64,000 bases of DNA from Enchytraeus crypticus (GCA_905160935.1 CAJHZI010000463.1:2091001-2155000), one strand, 5' to 3'. Counted from the first letter of the stretch, positions 20,883 through 34,979 are shown. The notes: a model not told the origin generated them from the sequence alone. Translations and numbers: made by a program.

Positions 20883-23800
20883 TTGTGTTTACTGTTCTAT
20901 TAGATGTTTTAGAACTTGTTTCGATGATTTTTTCGCAATAGCATGGCGATATTTGCATATTTCCATCAGTCGGTAAATGCATGCATGTAATAATGCAGAA
21001 GAGATATTAAAGCCATGAACAATAAGCCATATATTAATAGTAATTGCTATTTCGGATTCTACCATTTTGAAAATATTTAGAAGGCTCTATCACAAAATAT
21101 AAACGTACAAATATTATGCAGAATACCTGTCAGGATACTTATGGAAATCTTATCCGGTTAATGTACGTAATTATTTGAAATACTGTATGGAAAGGTTCTC
21201 TTGGTTTCTTGAATGTTCTCAAACTTTTCTCTAAACTTTATTGAGTTGGAGTATGGCATTAATTAAATAATTACTTCATTGCAGGCTTCACAGAAGCTGT
21301 CTATCTACAGTATCTCTCTTCTGTTGTAATCAATCTACGACACTTTTATTTTACTTTATGTTATTATATATCTGTAATTAGGCCTGTATTAAAAGTGTAA
21401 GTAATTTACACTTAATTTACTTATATATGTTCCGGGTGGCTGACCTAACAATCATACGAAGCAGGAAGCCATTACTAAAGTCTCAGCCGAATCTTCTCTG
21501 ACAGTACTTCTCGGCACTCGCAATTAGATGATCTGTTAAACGTAGCCTTACATACTTATACTAATTTAAGTACTTATACTAAGTTAAGTAACTATGAAAA
21601 CTAAATTAACATCATAGTCATCATCACCATCTTCTCTTGAATCCTAGTTTAACTAGGTTCGGGATTAACAAATTGTTGCAATATCTACATGTAGAGCATA
21701 GGCGCTTGCCCAACCGAATGCACTTGCCGATGTTGGTTTAGATCATAGTGCTTTGCCATCTGTTACGAAACGTGCAGTCCATGGTTGGTCAATTCTTCAG
21801 CAACCCGGACACATCGCAGGTAAAGAACTAGATAACAATAAAACTATTACAACAATAACAATAATGTTAATGCTTAAGCAAAAATTTTAATATCTCTCAT
21901 AATTAATAGGTAGTTTTATGCGTAATAATTTATAAGTACCACAGTTATTTTATTATATTTTAAACAAAACACTTGAAGTTGACTATTGACAATACTTTTG
22001 TTAAGAATCGATTCCAGAAATCGAAATTTAGACTGATTCGACACCCTTTCTGCAGCTGCATCCTGCCTGCCGCAGCTGCTGAGGATCAATCGGCCCTTTC
22101 TGTCAATAAATATTCTATTTTTCATTTGCCCCATCACCCGGTTGACAGAGAAAGACATTAGGGGCACGCAGCGTGGCGCTGCTCTAACACATGAAACACG
22201 CCATTTGTCTTTACGCCTGATGTACTTCTCTGAATGTTTGCGCCTCGTCATCCATTCTGCTTCATTGAATGAGGATTTCTCGCGTTAGAGATGTGAATGC
22301 CTCGTCGAAGACATCGACGACGGTTACAACCACGCAGAAAACAAACATTTCAGCGCTGATTTATGCCTACTGATGGCGTGTTCAAATACTACACATCATT
22401 CCTCAACATTACTATATCAAATGAAGTATGACTTATAAAGTAATTTGTAAGTATCGAATTCTCTCAGTTTTCAAGTTAAATGGCCGTAAGAGCAAATCAG
22501 TTAGTTGACTATTAGTGAGCGCACCCTGTCGAATGATTCGATTAAACGTCACCAGTCGTCGAGATGTACCTTAGTTCTCCTGCCGTATTGATTTTCTTCA
22601 GAAGCTTCAATTGTATTCCAGTCAACTCATGTTGGTTATTGTTACTGGAAGAAAGAGCTGGCAAAGTGTTGTGCGATGTAAATAACAGAGCACTGGGAAA
22701 CTGGTATGAGATGAAAAAAAATTGTAGAGTGCTGACAATGGTAAAACACGTATAATTGCAATGATTACTTGTAATATATCAAAGAGAATATAACATCGCC
22801 AATGGAGGACAAAAATGCCAATACCACCAGTACCAATTCAAATAACTGATACTAGGATAGTCCAAGTAAAACAGTGCCATAAAATTCTAAATACAATAAT
22901 GTCATAACAAATTATGATAGATTATTATTAATAATAACCTTAAGAAATAACTAAAAGCAGGTGATTTATATTTTATATTATAAGCTTACATGTATTTTTC
23001 AAGCTGTGCTATGTTATTCTGTTTTATTTTTTATAAGAATGTTTGAAATAATGTTAGCATAATCAAGCATATTATGAATTTTAGTGTTGTTTTACAACAA
23101 GCTTTTATATAAGAAATATCGAATAAATCTCGCAATATGACAGACTAATATCACAAAACACTTCAGAAGTAGCATTGCATCCATCACCTCAAATTATCAC
23201 AGGTAAAGTCTCCGAATTGATACTACTAAATAATTAATTATATTATCAATCAATCGATTTATAAACAATTTATGATGGCTTTTTCAACTTATTTAAATTA
23301 ATTTTTTATTTCCTTAATTCACAAATCCAACACAGTCACAAAACGAGCAGTGTATAATACAAAAGCGTAACTAATTTCATAACATCTATTGAGAAACAAT
23401 ACAATCATGTATATAAATCTAAACATTAAAGTAATAACAAGCATGAAGGAAATAATGACTACACAAAGAGTAATAAGACTATGTGTGAGTAGATTGACAC
23501 AAATGTGTATAAGTTTGATACAAATTTGCAAAAATACTGCTAACATCAAGCCATTTGTTACAACTACCAAGTAATCTGTAGTGACAATTTAACTTAAAGA
23601 ACGTTTAATTATATTTATCGGTAACGCAAATGTTTTGAAAGAGGTTATCATTTATAATCAGAAATTCACAAAAAGAATAAAATTGAACGATTAATGATTT
23701 CTTTTTAACTATGTCAGCCATCCGTTACACAAATGATACTATCAGCCTATATTAATTTAGAAGCTATTTCATATATAACTGTGGGATACGCTGGTATCAT

Positions 23801-25203
23801 GAAATCATAAGATCTGCGTAAAATGAACATAGGCATACAGCGATGTTAATCTCATATTACTTGTAGAAAATAAATCAGATCATCCGTCGGTAGCATATTT
23901 AGATTTTTTTAAACAGCAAACAAGCACAAGTATATATACATGTACATGTATAAAATTCAGTTCAAGTAATTTAAACATTTTACAAATTGGATTAGTATTT
24001 CATATAAAATAAATTTGTTATCTATTATAATAATCTCTCTCTTTTGCAGAGTAACTTGTTTACTCATAATGGCTTTAGATACACGCTCTCAATACATAAT
24101 AAGTCGGTTTTGATGTACTTAGTAGTGTAAGAGAAATATGTTGCATTTCAGAATTGAGTTGACTTTGCAAGATGCCAGTTGTGGTAATTATGGTAATTGT
24201 GCTAGTTACGGTATTACCTCACTGAGCTCTTTAATGGTAGCCTGTCAGTTTAATGACATCTACATGTTTAATGACATCTACGTGTTCAATCCTATTATTT
24301 GTATAATCTGAGCTGAGATGAACTAATGGACGCTATGAAACAGAAAAAATTGTGGATAAATCAAACTATGAAAAGGAGATCAAAGCTGTTCACAAGTGGT
24401 ACTCTTGATGAAGTCTGATTTAGACTGCAACAGTCGCTCGTATATCCATGCTTGACACTATTCAGGCGACGACTCGAGATCAGTCACAGGCGAGACACAG
24501 TTCAGTAAAGAGCGATTTCTACGCGTACTGCATAACAGTATCTGCTCTACTAGGCATTTTACTTTCAGGTTATAATTTACACATTATCGCGTATTAGTTA
24601 CTTTAGCTTTTCCATTAATCAGTAATCATTTTACGTCATTAATCAATAAAAAAGATTAACGTTTAAGTCATTCTATCTTTTCCTTTTTTAATGTCTGTAA
24701 TTTTCGTTAATTAATTATACTTTTAGTTTCAGTAATTAAGCACTAATTAGTCGCACTCAAATAAGTTAATGTTACGCTCAGTTGAGTTCAATAAAAATGT
24801 CATTCGGGATAAACAAGTTGTCGATAACATCTGGTAAGTTTTATTAATTTACCCTCTGCAAGTGATTCGATATATACAGTATTACTTCGTATCAATATTA
24901 AATAACGTTTGATAACTTGTTAAGGTAAATTGAGATTAATGTTAAGGATAATCAAAATTGTAGACCGTAATACTCAAAAAGCTCTTTTTGAGAGTCGAGA
25001 GTCGGCCTTAATTTGCAGCCTACAGCAAGCTTCTCTGCTCTCTAGCGGCCATTAACAATGGAATCAGACTAGGCTCTCCAGAAAATGGTAACATATTCTG
25101 AAATTAATGGACTCATAAAATTAATTTAGAATTTTAAATGATGGTGATCAGTGATGGTTATAGAGAGATAAATGCAAAACCTTCCGATTCTGAAAAATGT
25201 TCA
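20883..25203. other. intergenic, no gene seen
   Basis: Contains one family C repeat (21605-21826). The region 21990-22330 is less AT-rich and has a short inverted repeat (CTTTCTGTCAA ... TTGACAGAGAAAG, 22101-22156). It could be a conserved non-coding element, but nothing in the sequence alone proves this. The remaining frames are short and lack splice or codon support. Confidence 0.4.
21605..21826 (-). repeat. family C short repeat
   Basis: Minus-sense copy: CATCATCACCATC...AATCCTAGTTTAACTAGG, then GCGCTTGCCCAACCGAATG and GTGCAGTCCATGGTTGGTCA, matching the copies at 14.5 and 50.5 kb. Confidence 0.8.
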
Positions 25204-25492
25204 ATAAGTTGCAGGGGTGGTTCTGGCTTATGCAAAATGGGGTGGCCAGAGGGGTGGCAAGGCAAAATTTAGGGGGCACTTATGAGGTATTTTCTCGGGG
25301 AGGGCGCTATTAAACCCCCTCCCCGAAGGGGAAAGTTTTGAAATTATAGTCATGAAACAGTATATTTTCTGAGCATCTTATAATAAATATAGGGGATTAT
25401 TTTTCCTTTTGGAATTTCTCATTAAAAAATCTTTTCTATTATATATCATCTTCATCTTCGTCACATCTATCTAAATAAGCATAAAAAAACAA

Positions 25493-28400
25493 CAACAACA
25501 ACAATTAGAGTGCTACAGTCATCAATGACAACATCGAGCACTAGTGAGACAAAATCAAGCCGGCGTGCAAAAAAAGAAGGTCCAAAAACGGTGCAAATTC
25601 CAAAATCCAGAAATTCAGTCCAAAATAAAGGGAGTTAAAGAAAAGGTGGTTTAGGCCCAGGTCGCTGCTCATGGACACTGGATGCAAAAGAGAGATGGAA
25701 AAGATAGGTCTTCAACTGCTTATGGAACTGCTCATAGGAAAGCAAAGGCTGATGTGATTCAAATGAAGATTTCCGAAGATTGGATGGAAGAGAATTCCAG
25801 ATCTGAGGTGCAGCATACTGGAAAGAACGATTAGATAGCTTAGAGCGTGAAGGTAAGCTAGGTCTCACAAGAGTAATTAACTGAGAAGACCGAGTAATAG
25901 CAGGCTGCATCACTTTAATCAAGTGAGACATACAAGTTTGTTCAGGGATGGTGATGGACATATAGGTTAACGAAGCTGTTTTGTAAATGATACGCTCTTT
26001 AATCTTTAGCCAGTGCAAAGACTTCAAAATAGGCGTAACATGTGAGTACTTGAAACTACAAAAAATTTCTCGCGCAAGAGAATTCTGAACAAACTGCAAC
26101 CGATCAATCTCAAAGCCAGGGAGATTTAAAAATAGGGAATTGCAGTAGTCCAACTTCGATTGCACAAGAGCAGCACCAATTGTAGCAGCTGTCTCACGTG
26201 ACAAATATGGACGTATTCGACGAAGTCACGGATATGGAAGAAACATGCTTGTGAAGTTTTAGTTATGTGTTCGTGGAAGGTTAGGTGTTTATCAAGGATA
26301 ACACCGAGATTTCTCACAGAAGAAACAGGTGATATTTTAATACCCGAAGATAACGAAAGAGTTTTCCCATTCAGCTTCAGAAGCTCCAACCAACAAGAAT
26401 TCAGTCTTAGATGGATTAAGTGCCAAGAAATTAGCAGACATCCAAGAGGATATAGACTGAAAACTTTGTTGCAGGAGGGTTTCAGCATTAGAATAGGAGT
26501 TAGGGGTGAAACAAGTGTACATTTGAGTGTCATCAGCATATAGTTCATGATCAAGAGAATGAGAAGAGATTAGAGTGCTTAGGGGTGTTTTATAGAGGTT
26601 AAAGAGGATAGAACCAAGAACGGAGCCTTGAGGCACACCATACTTTAAGTGAGAAGGCGAAGAGATGTCACTTTCACACTAAAAGAACGATCCGTCAGAT
26701 AGGAGGAAAACCAATCAAGAACAATTCCACGAATACCAAACCAGGAAGAAAGACGTTCAAGAAAAATATTGTGATCAATGGTGTCAAAGCGGCCGAAAGA
26801 TCAAGCATACACAATCCAGTTAAGCGTTGTGTGCACATGGCATTAACAATAGAATTGCACACAGATATAAGCACCGTTTCAGTTGAACGATGCTTAGTAT
26901 AAGCAGCTTGATGTTTACTAAATAGATCAATGTAAGAGAGATGAGTAGAAAGCCTCTGAAGAACAATTTTTTCAGTGAGCTTAGATATGTATGACAGATT
27001 AGATATAGGCCTGTAATTCGACAAAATTCCTTATCCAGTGTGGGCTTTTTAAGCAATGGAGTAATTACTGCACGCTTAAAAGCGCGAGGAAATTTGCCAG
27101 TAGAGAGAGAGAGGTTAACAATCAATGTTAATACTGGAGCAAGTATGTGAATACACTTCTTTAAAAGAGAGGTTGGGATAGGATCCAAGTCACAATGTTT
27201 AGCTGGAGAGTCTAAAACTAATTTAGTAATCTCATCAATTGTAACTGGAGTGAAATAAGAAAGCTCATCTTTGGAATGATTCTCTACTGGAGTATAAGGA
27301 GTAGAGTTAGGAGCTGGAGTGATAGATTCTCTAAAATTGCTTATCTTATCTGTAAAGCATTTGGAAAATTGTTCAGGCAGTGACTCCACAGGAGTAGAAG
27401 GAAGAGAAGGAGAAATAGATCTATGTAAAAGATCATTAGCGGTTTTCCATAGACTCTTGACATTCACAGCCCTACTGACCAAAGAGGAGTAGTACTCTTT
27501 CTTAGCATTAGCAATAGCAGTACGATAAATCTTGTGTTGCAAATTAGAAACAGTTTTCCAAAAATCTGAATGGGTATGACGCCACTTTCTTTCAGCTCTA
27601 CAGCATGCAGCCTTTAGCTTTCTCAGACCAGAAGTATACCAAGGGTTAGATTTCTTAAGCTTCTTGGTAGTTAGAGGTGCATGCTTATCAAGTAGAGATG
27701 AAAGAGTAGTGTTATACTGTTTTACTAATTCATCAAGATCATTAGCAGGAGACTTGATCAATGTCGAATTTTCAAGATCAGAACAAAAGAGACCGAGATC
27801 AACGTTATTTACACACCTAAATGAAACAGTAGGTGAATTTTTAATAGTATCTGGCTTAACATGATTGTAAGTGAATACAACAGAAAAATGGTCTGACGGC
27901 GAGTGAGATAAAATAGCAAGACTTAAAGGAACAATAGCAGAGAGACTTGGTGTAATAACAACATCAAGTGTATGATTGTCAATATGAGTAGCAACATTCA
28001 CATGTTGAACAGCATTACAAGAGGACAGCAAAGTATTAAACTGCTGAGTTAAGGGATCAAGAGGATTATCAAGGTGAATGTTGAGGTCACCTATAATCAC
28101 AAAGTCTGATTTAGAAGTAGTAAGGAAGGAGAGTAGGGTAGCAAACTCCGATAAAAAGAGAGAGAAAGGTTTGGCATAGGGGGAAGAAGATGGTGGTCGA
28201 TACACTGCAACAACATGCAGAGTACATGAGCTAAATTTACCAGTGACTGAAATTGCTTCAAATTAAGAAAATTTATGACAGTCATTGCTAAGAAGGGTAA
28301 AGGGCTTCCTAGTAGGAGAGCAACTCCACCACCCTTAGCACCAGGTATCCTAGAGTCACGATTTGCAATAAACATATCATAACCTGGAGGAAGAATAGAC

Positions 28401-28640
28401 ATCAGTTCAGAAGGAGTGGTTATAGAGGATATCCAAGTTTCACTGATAGAAAAACAGTCAAACTTGTGAGTCTCAGCCAAATCATGCAAAGCAATGATAT
28501 GGTCTGAGTTTGAGAGGGATGGGATGTTAAGAGAGCAAAGAGAAATATTGCTTCGAAGAGAATTAACCGGAATTAACATGTTTCTCGATCGAAACATGCT
28601 TACAAAACTGGCAAATCAGTAATTATAAACAATGCAGAAA
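25493..28640 (-). mobile_element. L2/CR1-like LINE, near full length, frameshifted
   Basis: On the minus strand the coding part starts near 28597 with an apurinic-type endonuclease (LCSLNIPSL; SISETWI; VIIGDLNIHLD; SPSDHF), broken near 28205. The linker and RT follow: NYRPISNLSYISKL, then MLDLSAALT, then PQGSVLGSILF and the catalytic box ELYADDTQMY. The C-terminal segment (LDYCNSLFLNLPG; PQIWNSLPSNLR; LKTYLF) ends at 25635. At least three frameshifts or stops separate the pieces, so it is dead. The 3' tail (25493-25634) carries CTAATTGTTG-type repeats and defines a family with six further truncated copies in the window. Confidence 0.85.
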
Positions 28641-29614
28641 GTACACTATAAATTACAATATAGTTATACACAAATTACATAAAAAATACAAATATGCAAT
28701 AATTAACTAACGATCAAAACGTAAACACTATAACTTTAGCAATTTAAACACTAAAAGCAATATAAAATAACGTGTAAAGGATCAACTATAACAGTAAAAT
28801 AACGGTCAAAACTGCAAATTGATTTTTCAACAAAATAACTATATAACAGATTAACAATATAACATAGAACTATGAACTAAGTTAAAAGTACGCCAATGAA
28901 CTTAATCAAGTCTAAAACTATTCACTCAAGACGCTAAATTTCATTAAAATTCTATTTATTTATAATAAATCAATAAATAAACAGTCCTGTCAACACATGA
29001 CGTTACGCAGAACGTTGAATCTTGAGTGCATGCAGTCCCACATCAAACTATGATGTTTTATAAATGATACTAAACAAATAGCTAAAACAATTAATGTAGA
29101 AATTTGTAAACTTAAACGTTTTAAATTCGGATTAAATGGAAACATTTGCAATTTTCCCAAGTCATGACATAAAACAAACATAATCTGAACGAAACTTACC
29201 TTAAATAGCCTACTTAATATATAAATTACATCTACAATTTATATATTTATTGTCGTTGCACACTTTATGCCTAAATGCTAGAATTAAAGAAAATGATATC
29301 TTACTTGTATTGCTAAAACTTTACAAAACACTCTAGCAACCATGTTTCATTCAGATGAAACACAAAACTGAATGAGAAGTAGAATGAATAATCTGCCGAC
29401 TCGAAGACTCCCAGTCAGATAGCGAACGTCCTTAATTACGTGCTAATAAATGTGTTCGTTGTCTTTTCACATCTTTTGAATTCGACCTAAGATAGACTTC
29501 AAGTTAAGGTCGATGACCTAAATATGCATTAGGCCTATATAGATTCAACTTCAGTGTAACAAATTAACGCCTCAACAACTTTCAGATTCGTACCGGGAGG
29601 TTTTGCACTCAACT

Positions 29615-30145
29615 ATATAAGGTTAGGATGTTTTACGAGAGTTGGAGAGTTGAATGCGTGAGTCTTTAGTAAAATCAAACAGCTTTGTAATTCGATGGAA
29701 GCAGCATCGTAAAACAATTAGACAATTTGCACTGAAACTACTACAATCGCTTCTCTGTTCTGACGGTGTCTCAATTAAACTTTTACTTGACTTAATCAGC
29801 CTACTCTTCTGCTGCACCGCAGATCAGGAATTCTCTTTCATCTACTCTTTGGCAATCTTCGTTTGAATCACATCGGCGACATCGGACTCGGCTTTTCTAT
29901 TAGCAGTTCCATTGGAAGTTGAAGACCCAACTTTTCCGTATCTCTTTTCGATCCAGTTACTATGAGTTGCGACCAGAACGCAAGCCTCCTTTTCTTTAAT
30001 TTCCTATATCTTTGGACTGATTTCTTAGACTTTGTCATTTACACCGTTTTGGACCTTCTTTTTGCACACCGGCTGGGATTTGTCTCAATAGTGCTCGATG
30101 TTGTCATTGGCCAAAATAGCACTCTAATTATTGTTATGTTATGTT
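29615..30145 (+). mobile_element. LINE 3' fragment, opposite orientation to 25493-28640
   Basis: The complement of 29623-29930 matches the C-terminal coding end of the neighbouring LINE (for example GATGTGATTCAAACGAAGAT and GAGAATTCCTGATCTG). It is followed on + by the family 3' tail: CACCGTTTTGGACCTTCTTT, CTCAATAGTGCTCGATGTTG and ACTCTAATTATTGTTATG. It is 5'-truncated. Confidence 0.8.
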
Positions 30146-30987
30146 TATGAGCTTCGTTGTAGATAAGCTCCTCTTGCACGAGGCAAGACTTGCAGGGAGG
30201 ACTGCTGAAATCTTTGCTTATCTAAAAGTCTCATGTGCGCTTCTGCGGATTCTACGGTTCCAAAAAGAAATTTTAAATCAAGCAGATTGACAAGTGTGTG
30301 AGAGTCCGATCTATTCAATCTTAGCTTCGTTGCGTTGCAATATTCGGCTAAGCTAATGAAGCTCATAATGAAGGTATAGCTACCTCATTAAGTTCTAGCT
30401 CACCACCTGTTCTATTTTAAACAGTGTATGGACTCGGGCAGAGTGCGAGTCTGCGCGTAAGTAACATGATACATATCACTGATGTCGGGTTCTGACGGTG
30501 TGGCTTAAATTCACTGTTCGATTGTCGTCATTAAAGTGCGTCACACTTTAATCAAGCATCTTAAACAAGCGTCGTCTTAAATGATCATCTGATGCCCCTG
30601 ATCCAGCACTGTTATGTTATGGTAATCAGCAACAAAAATCAATATTTTTTGTTAACCATTTTTGGGGTGGCCACTGGGGTGGCCAGCCCTTTTTTTAGGG
30701 TGGCCGTGGCCACCCCAGGCCACTCCTCAGAACCGCCACTGATAAGTTGGCACAAGTAACAAGTCGACATAAATATACATATAAAGGAAACGAGTTTTGT
30801 TTATTCCTTCCGCATTGTAATTTAAAAATTGCTTTTGTCTGTGAAATTATTTAGGTAACCATGAATAACTTAAATTAGAAATAAATTAAATATCACAGGG
30901 AAGTGAGACTGAAAATCTCTGCCAATTATCAATCTCACTAAGTGGCTGAGATCACAAAGTTTAGAATTGGAGATTTTTGATGAAGAG

Positions 30988-30988
<1 letters not shown>

Positions 30989-31038
<50 letters not shown>
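30989..31038. repeat. (TA)n microsatellite
   Basis: Pure TA run; the Tyr-Ile repeat frames across it on both strands are artefacts. Confidence 0.95.
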
Positions 31039-31043
<5 letters not shown>

Positions 31044-31659
31044 AGTTAATACCTTTATTTTAATTGTGACATTCACAATAAATGATTTTACGACGTGTTC
31101 AGTAGTGATTTTGACCTCTTTTTTGCTTTCAATGAAGTTTCTATTTTTATCTTTGTATAATCAGTACTCACTATGACTGTAGCGTTCTTTATGAAAAGAA
31201 AGCTGCGTGAAATTTAAACTAGTTTTGTAACGTGAGCTAGCGTTTGTCAAGAAAATGAACCATACACTTTTGAACCTTGCCATTAAATATATTGCACCCA
31301 ACTTAATATCATTCAGATGTTTTAGGAAGACTAAATTAAGGCATTCACCATAAATCCCGTGAATATGGCTGAAGTGAGCTGATAGCAATGGTAAAGAGCG
31401 GAATGAGCGAAATGAACGGAAAGTTGCACTCATAGAGAAAGGAATTATGAATTTCATTCCGTCGCAAGTCGTTGATGTTTCTTGATGCGTGATTATCTTG
31501 ACACGTGGACAATTCATTTAGACTGCATTCTCGTGCAGCTTCTACAGTGATTGATATGACCGACAACTCAATAAATACTATGAAAATGTAAGATAATCAA
31601 TCAATCAAAAATATCTATCATCTATCAAAAATATTTATCATCTTAATCAAGACCACTTA

Positions 31660-31785
31660 TCGATGTCGGTAAGATAGCCGACCGCGGATCAGTATGTATG
31701 GGTTCAAATCCTGGGCTCGTCCGTCGCTGATATTGCTTTTGAGAGATGAAACTGACATGAACATCAGCTTTACAGCTTTTAATTG
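31660..31785 (+). repeat. SINE-A copy, diverged
   Basis: GATGTCGGTAAGATAG, ACCGCGGATCAGTATGTA, B box GGTTCAAATCC, then GAGAGATGAAACTGAC (same variant as 5745-5850). Confidence 0.8.
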
Positions 31786-32394
31786 TAACATTACATCAAA
31801 GACTTTGATAATTGCAGACGCGGTTAAGGCATCTTCCAGTTTTGGGTTTAAAGATCAAAACCTGGGTAATATGGTTGTCACTTCCGGAGAGAACTATAGA
31901 ATCGAACAAGCTTTAGTTCGAACAGCAGACCTACCAGTCTGCAGACGTGTGATTTAATCTTTTGTGAAATTAATTCATATTGGAAATTGATAAGGAGACT
32001 GGATGTTGATTGCAGTTTGAGTACATTTTTAAATAAAACCGTATTACAGAAACATGTGCAATTGAATTTGTGAAGAAACTAATAGAAAAAATGGTCGTTG
32101 TTAACAAGATCAGCTTCAATCATTTACAGCAACCCGTCTATAGGTATAACGTCTCTAAATGAGCAAAATCCATTGCTCATATGATAAATGAATGGATTAT
32201 CGACGTTATCATGGACTAAATCATTGATAGAAATCTCAGTTCAATTGCCTGGACAATATTTGCTGTGTAACATTCAAGCAACATTGAACACACGTGCTGA
32301 TTTTCTCAACAACAAACTCGCAAAGATTATGAGAATGAATTGCTAGGTAAGAGTTTAAACAATAAACCACTAAAATTAAAGTTGTAGACTATAA

Positions 32395-32560
32395 ACTATA
32401 ATATAAATAAATTATAAAGTTTAACGTCTGTTTTCTAATCCAAGGATGCTGTCAGGGGCGTACCCACAGCACACATCACTATAGATCCGTTCACCCAGAC
32501 CAATTTGCAATAGAAATACACTATGGAGAAATAAGGTCGTAAAATGAAAGCCGGTTTCGT
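32395..32560 (-). repeat. family B short repeat
   Basis: On + : AAAGTTTAACGTCTGTTTTC, GCTGTCAGGGGCGTACCCAC, AGCACACATCACTATAGATC; matches the copies at 13.05 and 51.1 kb. Confidence 0.75.
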
Positions 32561-33245
32561 TAAGTAAACTATAGACAATAAATCGTAAAAATTAGCATGT
32601 AGACAAGCATAAACAATTTTTGTAAAATATTCATTTCATTAGATGAGCGCGTTATGCTGTCAATCTTGATTAAAGAAGTGCTTTTTCAAATTGCAGGTCC
32701 AAGGTGTAGAATAAGATTTCAGAGTGCAATTTGTTTTTGCATTCATTAAAAAGTTAAATATATTGATTAATCAGTATGACCCTAGTCAAACAGGCTATGC
32801 ATACTTATAATATGCTAATAACTAAATATAAATAACCGTTAAATTACAAGTATATGTTTAGCTCAAATTCAACATGTGTAAATGTCAAAATTTATCTAAG
32901 CCTTCATTACTTTCTAGCAATTTTAAATTCCTATTACATAGATCTATCTCCACGATACTTAATACTGATAAAACCGTCGTCATGTGTTAGGTGCTTGAGT
33001 TAACGTCGAGTCTCTGATCTTAAAAATGCAAAAATATTAAATCAGAGCAATGAAATCATTGCCATTCCAACAGTATAAAGTCTGTATAATTGTATACTTG
33101 GTACTCTTTGACGCACTTTAAGAAAGGATATTGACACTCCTATGTGTCAATTATCCAAGTCTACTTTGTCTATGTAGACATGGAGAATAGATCTTCAAGA
33201 GTTACATATTCAAGAGTTTTTACTTTGTTTTGCGTGGGTCATTAT

Positions 33246-33441
33246 AAGTGCCACGGGTCTTAGGTAGGTTGCAGTGTGTTTAACGTCAAGATTCAGAAGC
33301 ACAAGGCTTCTCTTCAAGGAGACGACTCGATACACTCGAGCTACCGTCACAAAGACTAATGTAGCAGTAAGTTACTGTTTAAAAAAACGGGTGTTAGGTT
33401 TACCCAAGGAATCCTATATGTAGCTGTATGGGTTAATATAT
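33246..33441. repeat. 196-bp direct repeat, left copy
   Basis: Starts AAGTGCCACGGGTCTTAGGT and ends near TATGGGTTAATATA. It differs at about seven positions from the copy at 34980-35174. No further copy was noticed in the window. Confidence 0.9.
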
Positions 33442-33722
33442 AGATGTATATTTGTGGCTAATATATATTCAGGGTTAATATGTAGAGATCCTTGGTTTAT
33501 ATATTAATCTTTTTTTCACCAAATGGTAGAAAGAAATCAAAAGAACAAAAATACATACACATGTAGGTCATCAAACAAACAAAAATAGAAAGTGAAAGTA
33601 TCATACATTATGCACCTCAAATGTTTACACCGCCTAGGTTAATATTATTTAGACCTAGTGCCTTTACTTTCAACAAAAACTTATTTCTTCCCCATGTGTA
33701 TCTATCTTTCATACAGAAGATA

Positions 33723-34979
33723 TTATATCATATGCACATGCATACAATACAATAAATTTTCTACATTCTTCACGCGAAATATTTTAAAAAGAGCTTTTTT
33801 AAAAGTAAATTCAAGATTATTAATCTCTGAAGTATTTAGATTCAACGCTTCTACCCCATATATTAATATCGGTACAGCTATGGACTCCAGTAAATGAATC
33901 GACACATTTGGATCCGGGATATTACCTAACTTAGAATACATTGCATTAAATGATGCATAAAATTTACATTTTATATCAACAAAGGAAACCTTAAAACGCC
34001 TATTGCTTACAATTGTTATTCCAAGATATTTTGCTTCCTTTACCCAAGCAATATCTCCATTAGTTGTAAGTATATCAGAACACTCAGCAAAACATCTCTT
34101 ACCAACTCTGATACAACAGGACTTATGAGAATTCAACTTTAGATTAATTGCGTCTACTTCCTCACAACATACATGTGCATTAACCTTTCGTTGTAGTTCC
34201 TTTACAGTTGGAGCTAATAATATTAAGTCATCGGCATACAAAAATGATCCGTACGAGATCCAATTCATATTACAACCGTAGTTAGATAATCTGGAAAGTA
34301 AATTATTAACATAGATGCAAAACAGGGTCGGCGATAATATACCACCCTGCCTGACACCACAAGTTAGCTTAAATTCTTCAGAATTAGTACATCCCCATCT
34401 AACTCTAGAGAATAACTTAAAATACCAATTGGTTAGGATTTGTATCACGCACAATGGTACATTTAATTTTAACAATTTATAGAATAAACAATTATGATTT
34501 ACACGATCAAAAGCCTTAGAAATATCTAAGCAGCACATATTAACAGTGGAATCATTCTCAACAAAATAGTCCACTACATTCCTTACACAAAAAATTGCAT
34601 TTGCACAACCAAAATTCTTCTTAAAACCAAACTGTCTATCATTTGAATTTAAATATTTACCGAACAAAAGCAATATACTATTTTCAAACACTTTTGAGAT
34701 TATTGGGCTTTGTGTCTAAATTCCTCTAAAATTATCAATCTTTTCCTTTTATACTTTTATCTTTCTGTATAGGAATGAGAATACCTTTTCCAAACTGATT
34801 GGGCACAGAACCTAATACCAATATTAGATAAAATAGTTTAGCTAGAAGACGTAGAGGATTGGATGTGCATTTACTAAATGTTCTTTTTGTAAATTATCAG
34901 TTGCAGCAGCTTTGCCATTATGTAATTTTGAGACTGCTGTGTCAATAAGTAATGCACTAAACACAGAGCTATCTAAAAC
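33723..34979 (-). pseudogene. non-LTR reverse transcriptase fragment
   Basis: On the minus strand the fragment opens with KLHNGKAAATDN (RT N-terminal motif) in the frame ending near 34842. After breaks (FGKGILIPIQKDKS) a 322-codon frame (33723-34691) follows: RQFGFKKNFGCANA, palm motif A CCLDISKAFDRVNH, motif B TCGVRQGGILSPTLF, catalytic box FLYADDLILLAP, and a C-terminal region with YLGITI. The catalytic Asp pair is intact, but endonuclease and N-terminal parts are missing and the 5' part is frameshifted. It lies exactly between two 196-bp direct repeats. Confidence 0.85.

Larger units (their letters stand above)
25212..30741. mobile_element. hAT-type DNA transposon, non-autonomous, with nested LINEs
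   Basis: The left end starts CAGGGGTGGTTCTGG; the right end, read on the minus strand, starts CAGTGGCGGTTCTGAGG. Both ends carry GGGGTGGCCA sub-terminal motifs. The element is flanked by a perfect 8-bp direct repeat ATAAGTTG (25204-25211 and 30742-30749), the target duplication length of hAT elements. No hAT transposase was recognised. Most of the interior is a near full-length LINE (25493-28640, minus) and a truncated LINE of the same family (29615-30145, plus), leaving roughly 1.9 kb of original element. Confidence 0.8.
30750..33245. other. intergenic, no gene seen
   Basis: Contains a (TA)n tract (30990-31037), a SINE-A copy and a family B copy. No exon is supported. Confidence 0.45.

Noticed and set aside
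21990-22330. Short gene in a GC-richer patch
   Set aside because: Frames on both strands are under 112 codons with no motif; a non-coding element is as likely.
30870-31176. Tyr-Ile repeat proteins at (TA)n tracts (also 40.5, 44.0, 48.7, 62.5 kb)
   Set aside because: Direct translations of microsatellites.
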